A stretch of 64,000 nt of DNA from positions 16,802,001 through 16,866,000 of the forward strand of contig JBANAY010000003.1 in assembly GCA_037952775.1 (NCBI GenBank). Direction: 5' to 3'. The position numbers were made by a program, and so were the translations under genes. The stretch comes from Clonostachys chloroleuca (Eukaryota > Ascomycota > Sordariomycetes > Hypocreales > Bionectriaceae). Every line of letters starts with the position of its first letter. The stretch's first letter is position 1. The notes under the pieces are model-generated. The model had not been told where the DNA came from, searched no databases, and saw only the letters and a list, made by a program, of their open reading frames with translations. This document shows, in pieces, positions 56,530-64,000 of the stretch.

Positions 56530-58658
56530 CAGCCACAGCAGCTTATTCGGCTACTATGCCAGACTTGAGAGGTGACCCAGCGCCGTCTAGTCTCTGGCCA
56601 AACTATGGTGGACCGGTCCATATGACGCCGAGGATCTCCATTGACGCTGGGCTTTCCAACCCGCCTCCAGCATCGCCGCATTCTGGACGGGCAAGGAGTG
56701 ACCAAGCGAGCATCGACCAGCAAACATACTCGTACAGCCGATACTCTCACGAAGATGCTGACCCATACAGCGGGTCGTCGCATACAGGACCAAGCACTCA
56801 TCTTGGGTATCAGAATCATCTAAAGCGTCCTTTCTCGCAAACGGATCAATCGAGTGGCCATGAAGTCTCCCAGGATCTTCGAGGTGATGGCTCGCGACCA
56901 CAGACAAGCCATGATCACAAACTCTTATCCTTTCGAAGGTCCCAGGAGAGTCAAGCAATTACTGATCAACATGGACGACTGCAGCAACTAGAGCTATCGG
57001 CGCAACTGCACGGGATGTTTTTCCTTTCGGAAATGCCTGCGAATGCAAACGATGGCACTGCTCTTCAGCCAGAGCTGACTTGTTATCGTCGTAACTTGTT
57101 CCAGATAAGCGGATCACTAATTACACCTAGAGGCCAACTGTCCGTGCTCAATGAATCTGGGGAGAGCACGGCCATCACCAGTATGGAGGTGACGATTTCA
57201 GCCATCGAATCAGTCGATGGGAACCCCGTACGACTAATTGTCATCCCCTGGAAGACCCCGCCACCCAACTTTCCAGACGTCAACCAGAGCCCTGATCAAG
57301 AACCACCGGCACTTCCACTGATCCCATTTCAAGAAGAGGACGCCGAAGCAGACGGGGAGTTTGCAGTGTATCCCATCGGATGGCGGCGGCTGCAGTTCCG
57401 AATGTACGTTACTCAAGACCAGACCTGCCGAGTATTCTAGACAGCTGACTGGGCCACAGTGCGACCGCCAACAATGGCCGACGTAAAGAACTTCAACAGC
57501 ACTTCGTTCTTCATCTGAAAGTATTTGGTACACTTTCAAACAACTCAAAGGTTGTGCTGACCGAATCAACCACGGCCCCTATTGTCGTGCGAGGACGAAG
57601 CCCTCGCAACTTCCAGGCCCGGAAAGAAATCCCATTATTAGGATCCAGTGCTGGTTCTCGAGGACAAGCACTGGTTGAAACCGGCCTAGGGGTTGTAGCA
57701 GGAGCAGTCAACGTGAAGCAACAAGACGCAAAACCCAGAAGCGGTATGGACACTATGCAGCTACCACCAAGATCAGCCTTCACCTTTGAAGCGCCGAAGC
57801 CAGCAGCTCCTCAGCTCGACCCGATCAGAACAAGGTAATACCACTTCTGGCCTCCCTTGTTTGTTATCTCTCGTACTGACGCACTATCCTCAGCTCATAT
57901 TCGCCTTGGGCTGCTGCGGGTCATAGTTCTTTGGGTCAGGTACCATCCTCCACATCTGGGTCATGGCCTCCCACTACGATGGGGACAGACCTTTACCAAA
58001 AGGTGCCAACATCGAGCGGAGCTAGTTTCAGTACCGACCCTCAAGAGACATCTCTTCAGACCGCTATGGCTCCCTCAGGACCTTTATCGCTGTTATCGGA
58101 CGATGACCACTCACAGCCCATACGACCTCAGTACACATACATACAGTCCAGCACAACACCTCGCCAGATGGCGATGGATCCAACGACTCAAATAGGCCCC
58201 GATAGCGCAGTCAATGTTCCACGTTACGTGGATGAAGGAAGGCCAACCAAGGCGTTCCGCAATGCTGGCCACCAGTCCGTGCACAGCTCTGGATCGATTG
58301 GAAACAGTGATTCTACTTCCGAATATCGCTATGGATCTTATACAACCATACCCAGTACATCTACTGAGATTCCCCAACCCTCCTTCAACTCTGATGCGCC
58401 GGTCACGAGCCAAGGGGGCAGCGCGAGATTTACCCCCCGACACAATCTTGGACGACCTCTTCAGGGGGCGATAGCTCGATACTGGCGTATTCAGGCACTG
58501 AGGGTCACCCATATACATCCCCGTATGATCACCAGAAGAGCCGAGTAAGTGGCCCTCAGATCAAAGGCGAGGGCCAGACCAGCCAGCCGGAAAGCTACAG
58601 CAGTGGGCACCGCGGCTCATTCGATGCCATGAACAACTACTCATGGAGCAACAGTTAA
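56526..58658 (+). CDS. vib-1: VIB-1/XprG-type Ndt80 (PhoG) transcription factor, with an apparent 1-base deletion
   Basis: Exons 56526-57403, 57460-57834 and 57894-58658. An Ndt80-type DNA-binding domain spans residues about 150-360: LQQLELSAQLHGMFFLSE, LTCYRRNLFQISGSL, VIPWKTPPPNFPDVN, YPIGWRRLQFRIATANNGRR and RGRSPRNFQARKEIPLL. In Neurospora VIB-1 is needed for heterokaryon-incompatibility gene expression and cell death, and in Aspergillus XprG controls secreted proteases under starvation. The N- and C-terminal regions are Ser/Pro/Gln-rich and disordered. Intron 1 (57404-57459) and intron 2 (57835-57893) restore RIATANNG and continuous frame. As written, the last exon leaves frame after TSQGGSAR and stops at 58548; one more G in the G5 run at 58414-58418 gives QREIYPPTQSWTTSSGGD and a long conserved-looking tail ending GSFDAMNNYSWSNS at 58658, for 672 residues. 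It is preceded by a 7.2-kb gene-free region. Confidence 0.93.
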
Positions 58659-59971
58659 TCTGAGGAACGGCCGAAATCAGAGAAACGATACTGGATCGCC
58701 TCAACAAACATGTTGGCGGGTTTCAGACTGCCTGGCATATCAGGCATGGCTCGAGGCGAACGAGGTGTACAACCGTGAATGTTGTCGAAGCAATGACTCA
58801 ACAACATCCTTATAATTATATCGCGGCAAATGTCGGAGGTAGTAACAGCGCCGGGTTAGGGGAAGAAGGATGGTTGGTGATTGTATGGAACATATGGTGA
58901 GCTATCCATGCCGAGTATGGCATGGCGCCTCGTGTGCATTTTCAATGAAGTGATGAATGGTCACTTTCGGGGAATGAGTAGCCACCATGAGTGTTCACTA
59001 GAGGACCGTGGGAGCATACCAACCAGGATTTACGGCAGCACGTGTGAGCTCTGGCTCTTGGTGCTGAGGAAAGTATATATACATGAAGCAAACCTGAAAT
59101 GGGCCTTGGCCCTAGATAGGATTGAGGAACGATGCAAATGCGTGTGGAGGAAAGCAAGTGGACGATACCCGGTTTCATTTTGCCTTGTGCATATTAATGC
59201 TGAGCGGAACATCAGAGGCTACAATGTACAATAGCATGCACACAGGCCTGATCGCTTTTGTTTCAAGGCAAAAGATGGCGAGACTGTACATATACAACTA
59301 GTATGTACCTACGCATCGGCTTGGCATTGAGTGATTGGTAGTAAATAGTAGGAAGAGCTGATCCAGGTAGTACAGCGACTGGAAGCTCAATGGCTGGGAT
59401 AAATGTACGAGGGGAATTGGGCTAATATATATTATATATATCCCTGCTTATGATATGTATATACATCTTCAGTTATTGGCGTAGTAATGATCTACATAGT
59501 GTTTATATGGTGGACCACTTTGCTCTCGTCAGCGTGACTGAGATATGAATAGAAAAGACTGGGAGAAGCCAAAGTTGATCGGCATACAGGGCTATGAGCT
59601 GGTTATCGAGAAAGCTAAATAAAGAAAAGAAAAAAAAATGGCCTGGAAATTCAGCTGATGCTAGGTTTGTCATTGAACGTATCGGGCTTGTGATTAGTCT
59701 GTATGTCTGGGCCAACCCAAACTGCTGTAAGAACTAATGATGGGTCTGTATCAATCAAGGAAAATAGGGCTGGCGGTGTTAGTTCAGGGGAAATAAGTCT
59801 TGGTTCTCTTATGCATACCACCCAACATGCAAAAGTTCTGATGTGTGATTGGACAAGATCAGTTGGGTTGTGTTGGTGCATCAGCCGCACCGCAAATAAG
59901 GCAGCGCAGCTCATTTCAGATTCTTTCATCACCTCCTGAAAGGGATAGTGTCCTGGTGTAGCTCGAAAATA
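58659..59971. other. 1.3-kb region between vib-1 and the NLR gene; no gene seen
   Basis: vib-1 3' flank and NLR promoter. It contains an AT-only patch at about 59422-59439 (alternating TA). No credible open frame. Confidence 0.55.
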
Positions 59972-62837
59972 ATGGTAAGTAGTTGAGCCCTTCCGTGCGA
60001 CTGCCAGCTAACAAGTCTCAAGCCTCTACGCCAGCTTTACCCGGAGGCTGGAGACACGTCCGTCGAGGAGAAAGTCGAGCGAGCCTTCCAATAATAAACA
60101 AACCGAGTAAACCAGCTGACAAGTTCAGCATAATCGCCGTACACGGCCTGAATCCCCGAAACAAGAAAGATGAAGCTCACGCCTGGGATACATGGCGCTC
60201 TGCCGGGGGCCGCCTCTGGCTCCGTGATGATCTCCCGAAGATGCTCTCCGATGCCCGGATCTTTCTCTACCGCTATAATGCAACAGCAGTCTACGGAAGC
60301 GACCAGGGTACATTTTCCGACAAAGCGGACGAACTGTTAGAGGCGATCCGTGCCGAGAGAGATGACATACAAACCCGACCGATTATATTCTTGGGCCATA
60401 GCATGGGTGGTTTGTTGATCAAGCAGGCGCTGATTAACCCCCATAACAACCCGAAGTACAAGTCAATCAAAGATGATACGAGTGGCATAGGCTTTTTTGC
60501 GACACCTCACAGGGGTGTAGACTCGAATATGCTTGGCCTGGGAGAGATTGTGGCTAAGATTGCCGATAGAGCGGGCTTCCGACAGGGGGACAACATTTTA
60601 GAAGTCTTGAAGCAAGGAAGCATGTTCGCGGACGTCTTACGAGAGCATTGGAGGCACCAGATCCTCCAGTATGATATCATATCATTTTGGGGCGGTTCGG
60701 ATAAGGTATAAACGTCGACTGAGCCACTGGGATGATTGCTAACGCTGGGGTATAGATTGTTCTCAAAGAGAACGCACGATTGGGGATGCCCGGCGACCGC
60801 GAGAATGTAGTAAGGCTGGACGCCGGACATGGCGGAGTGTGTAGGTTCGGCTCAGAAATAGCTGATCAGGACAACTTGAAACTCGTCCTACGCAATGTCA
60901 AGGATTTATATGTGAACGCGATACAGATTGGTGAGTGCAGCCTTAGAACAGGAGGCCAAGAGCGGACTTTTGAAGAAAGTGTTGAAGTTCGGCTGTCAAA
61001 TTTGAGAGCCTAGGAACCCTTTTGATCTTCGATAGAAATGGAGAGAGTGAATGAGATGATCTGTACGATGCTAACCATGTTGTGCTTGAAGGCCTTAAGA
61101 CTGGACTGAAAAGCCCTATATCGAAGCAACCTCTTCACTTATTGCCGTTTCTTGAAAACAAAAACTTTACAGGAAGAGAATCAGCCCTTGAGGACATCCG
61201 ACAGCTTTTTTTTCGCGGAATGTCGCACCAGGGTAGCACTGGATGGACTCGGCGGCATAGGAAAGACCCAGGTGGCATTGCAGTTTGCCTATTGGATCAA
61301 GAAAAATAAGCCAGAGTATTCAATATTCTGGGTTCCAGCTCTAAGCCGTGCGAGTTTTGATCAAGTGTATGTTGAGATATTCAACAAACTTCAAGTTCGA
61401 GAGACAGAACCAGATCAGGACGTCGGAGATTCTGTACGGAAGCATTTGACTTCCAATGAATCAGGGAGGTGGATTATGATCGTCGACAATGCCGATAACA
61501 AGTCCCTCATGTACGGTATTCCAGGGGGACCTGGTCTCATAGAGTATCTCCCTGTGAGGGAAGACGGGCTGATCCTTCTCACCACAAGAACACGAGAGAT
61601 TTCCACGTCATTTGCGGGGCCGGATGTTGTTGAATTGGAGTGCATGAATGCGGCGGACTCCGAAGACATCCTTGAAAAATCCTTAATAAAAAAAAGAATC
61701 CTTCAGGACAAGGGGCTCGTTACAGAACTCTTGGAGGAGCTGACCTACCTGCCGTTGGCCATCGTTCAAGCCGCGGCGTATTTCAATAAAAACCGGCAAT
61801 TATCTCTGAAGAGGTACCTGAACCTACTGAAATCTGCACACAAGAAAGAACTGAGTGTTATGAGCACAGAGTTCTTCGACCCGGCGCGATACAATGGTAC
61901 ACCAAGTGCCATTCTTTCCACCTGGCTTCTGTCGTTCGACCAGATTCTTGAAACGGTCCCTAGTGCAGCAGATTTGCTTATGTTCATGGCCTGGGTTGAG
62001 CCTCGAGCTATTCCACGTTCGATGCTGCCTGGATTTGATGAATGTAAAGACTTTGAAGACGCAATAGGCACGCTGTGCGGCTATAGCTTTATCTCACAGA
62101 GAGAGGATGATCAGCTTCTCGACATGCACCGGTTGGTTCATTTGGCAACCCAGTCGTGGATGAAACTGCAAGGCAGGACGGAACAGACAACTGACAAAGC
62201 GGTAATACGTATGAGTTCACTGTTGGCTGAACCGCGACCAAATCAGCCTGCTTCTTGGCGGCTTTTCTTGCCACATGGGCTGAGATTGTTGGGTCAATGT
62301 CAAACATGTCCTCTGATCCAGCAATTATACCTGCGCATTAATGTTGTCAAGCTCTTACTACGAGAAGGGCGCTTAAAAGAGGTAGAAAAATACTTTCTGG
62401 AATTTGTGAAAATTGAAATCCTTGAAGATGTCGTCTCGCTCCAGAAACAAACACTAGCTGAAGGCGACCCTGATCGCCTATTGTCAGAGTCAGAGCTAGC
62501 TGTTGCATATCAAACATTTGACCGTTCCAGTAAGGCAGCTGGTATTCTTGAGCATCTTTTCTTGTTCCTGGAACAAACACCAGCTGAAGACGATTTTGAT
62601 CGCCAAGCAGCAGCGAAAATTTTTGCTGCCGCAAATCTGGAAAATGATCGTATCAAGAAGGCAGATGATGTTCTCGAGCACATAGTTTCTACCCAGAAAC
62701 AAACCCTAGCTGAATGTGATCTCTTTCGCCTGGTATTGGAGCGGATGTTTGCTGCTGCATCTCTGAAATCTTATCAGGTGATGTTGGTTCTCGTTCACCA
62801 ATCGAAGGAGAAAGAAAGAAAGAAAGCAATATACTAG
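59972..62837 (+). CDS. SesB hydrolase-NB-ARC-TPR NLR (STAND) protein, with a frame break at a T8 run
   Basis: Exons 59972-59974 (ATG only), 60016-60705, 60756-60930 and 61092-62837. With one T fewer at 61206-61213 the parts form a single 870-residue protein. Residues about 30-300 are an alpha/beta-hydrolase of the SesB type: FSIIAVHGLNPR, nucleophile elbow GHSMGG (128-133), FFATPHRG and DAGHGGVCRFG with the late His. Then comes KNFTGRESALEDIRQLFF and an NB-ARC NTPase: Walker A GLGGIGKTQ (about 341), WIMIVDNADN, LLTTRTREIS, LPLAIVQAAAYF and an MHD-like DMHRLVHLA. The C terminus has about three degenerate TPRs of kinesin-light-chain type (QKQTLAEGDPDRLLSESELAVAY; QKQTLAECDLFRL) and stops soon after, shorter than many relatives. 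Fungal NLRs of this layout belong to non-self recognition and regulated-cell-death repertoires. As written, the product would stop within the NB-ARC N-terminus, so it is a pseudogene, a variable allele, or a sequence error. Confidence 0.85.
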
Positions 62838-63295
62838 GAGATATCAAAGCAAATGAACCGCTGAACCCGATCCTGTTTTTGAAGAAGACATGCGTTGCTC
62901 TCTCATTCTAGTGTGAGCGGCTGCTGTGGAGGTTGTTGGTCAATTTGCTGATAAAGATAGTGCCCTTCTGCCATCCAACGCCCAACTGGCCGGGGTGTAA
63001 GACCTGGGCAAAGTAACTAGGTACTTCCACTATTTAGATCGTACATTCACCTGTCTGCCATAAATGTAACGAGTTGTTCATTTACTCCCAGTGTCTTGCT
63101 TGTAAGCGTGACGTTTAAAGAAGTGGGGCTACGATTGGTGTCGTTCAGTGTTGTCGGAGGACCCACAGTCCAGTCAAAATTTAAACATTCAACGCGGATA
63201 GCAACAGCGAAAGGGGATCGAGAAGATAGTTTTGCTTCAAAGCCAAAGGAAAATTTTGTAGCCGTGTTGCTGCTTCCCCCACCGAGGGAAATATA
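62838..63295. other. Region between the NLR and the DUF2011 gene; no gene seen
   Basis: 458 bases. The sequence just after the NLR stop could contain decayed repeat coding sequence, but no TPR-like peptide is readable in any frame. The right half is the DUF2011 promoter. Confidence 0.45.
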
Positions 63296-64000
63296 ATGTT
63301 TGACTTCCCGGAAGCGAAGAGGTACGTGTCTATTATACATGCCGAAACAGCGCCCTGCTAACTCATGGTGCAGAGTTCGCCGTGAAGAGCTCAATGGGTC
63401 AGACTGTTCAGAAGACTCTGATGTTGAGTATGATGCAGTCCTCCGTGCACGGTTCGAAGCGCGGCTGGCAGAAACAATCAAGATAGGTCCCGCGGAGACG
63501 GAGACTCAACCCCAGCCTGGAAGGTCGCGGTCCAGCCCTGGCGAGGATTCCGACGCCCAGATGGAGGATGGAAACGGGGAGCTAGAGTTCTGCCTCTTTG
63601 GAGGTGCTGGTGCTGTGCCAACAAAGGTCGTGTTGGAGGACGACAGCGAATCAGATGGAGAAGGAGGACTGGTCCCAACACGGCCGTACTCATTCTATTT
63701 CCCGGGGAGACCTTCAAGGAAGTTACAAAAGGAATACGATTTCTCAGCTGTATCTGGACAAGACGTCCTGGAACGATCTCGCCAGCGATTCTGGGGAATG
63801 GAGTATCCTTGGAAAGTGACATACATCACCGCGACAAGAAATGGTGGGCCTGCCGCCCATGCTAGCAAAGAAAACGAAGACCCAAGAAAGAAGAAAAGGC
63901 CAGGGAAAAAGCAACGAATTGCACTCAGGGTGAAAGCCAAGGAGAGGGCGGCGGAGGCTGAGGCGGCTTCGAAGCAAGCTGCGGAGAAAGAGGAGCAAGC
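63296..64000 (+). CDS. DUF2011-like fungal protein (5' part, cut by the window end)
   Basis: Exon 1 is 63296-63321 and exon 2 starts at 63374 (52-nt GTACGT intron, phase 2), running open to the window end. The start MFDFPEAKR-VRREEL matches the N-terminal signature of a small fungal family (DUF2011; typically MFD-L/F-P-x-AKRV-R/K-R). An acidic segment with C-S-E-D-S-D follows, then a second conserved-looking block: PYSFYFPGRPSRKLQKEYDFSAVSG and SRQRFWGMEYPWKVTYI. The last visible part is Lys/Arg/Ala/Glu-rich (RKKKRPGKKQRIALRVKAKERAAEAEAASK), likely a nuclear or nucleolar signal followed by a charged helix. Function unknown. About 217 residues are visible; the 3' end is missing. Confidence 0.8.

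Overview
The window is nuclear DNA from a filamentous ascomycete, probably a Sordariomycete. Genes are split by short GT-AG introns (about 50 to 280 nt), many with a CTAAC/CTGAC-type branch site. Gene content is typical of Pezizomycotina: a VIB-1/XprG-type Ndt80 transcription factor, a Grg-1/Ccg-1 protein, a SesB-type NLR and a DUF2011 protein. Intergenic DNA is long and not AT-rich. I saw no bacterial operons, CRISPR arrays, rRNA, convincing tRNA genes or intact transposons. I could not run searches; names rest on motif and family recognition.

Layout. 1.5-21.9 kb is gene-dense: mitochondrial aspartate/glutamate carrier (+), F-box-like protein (-), cystinosin (+), four-TM DUF7704-like protein (-), mitochondrial leucyl-tRNA synthetase (-) divergent from a Met12-type methylenetetrahydrofolate reductase (+), NAD kinase (+) and a pfkB sugar kinase (+). 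An 8-kb stretch without a gene (21.9-29.9 kb) precedes a conserved fungal protein of unknown function at 29.9 kb. Another 3.8-kb gap leads to a second cluster (34.7-49.4 kb): LAS1, an 11-exon glyoxalase II, an EF-hand protein, eIF4E, an EBP/EXPERA protein, Grg-1, dolichyldiphosphatase CAX4 and an RWD-RBR ubiquitin ligase. A 7.2-kb gap then precedes vib-1 (56.5 kb), followed on the same strand by a SesB-NB-ARC-TPR NLR (60.0-62.8 kb) and the 5' part of a DUF2011 gene cut by the window edge.

Most genes are unlinked housekeeping functions (mitochondrial transport and translation, one-carbon metabolism, NADP supply, rRNA processing, cap binding, N-glycosylation, methylglyoxal detoxification). The functionally suggestive neighbourhood is 49-63 kb. 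VIB-1 homologues control heterokaryon-incompatibility cell death and secreted proteases, and here the gene sits 1.3 kb upstream of an NLR of the class used in fungal non-self recognition.

The strongest unusual signal is a set of four reading-frame breaks, each at a homopolymer or dinucleotide run and each inside an otherwise intact gene (mt-LeuRS, the 29.9-kb gene, vib-1, the NLR). Consensus-sequence indel errors are the simplest explanation for at least the first three. The NLR break could be real. Other points of interest are a mitochondrial leader exon on glyoxalase II, a GC-AG intron in the same gene, a uORF whose stop overlaps the vib-1 start codon, and an in-frame 81-nt intron in the EBP-like gene.
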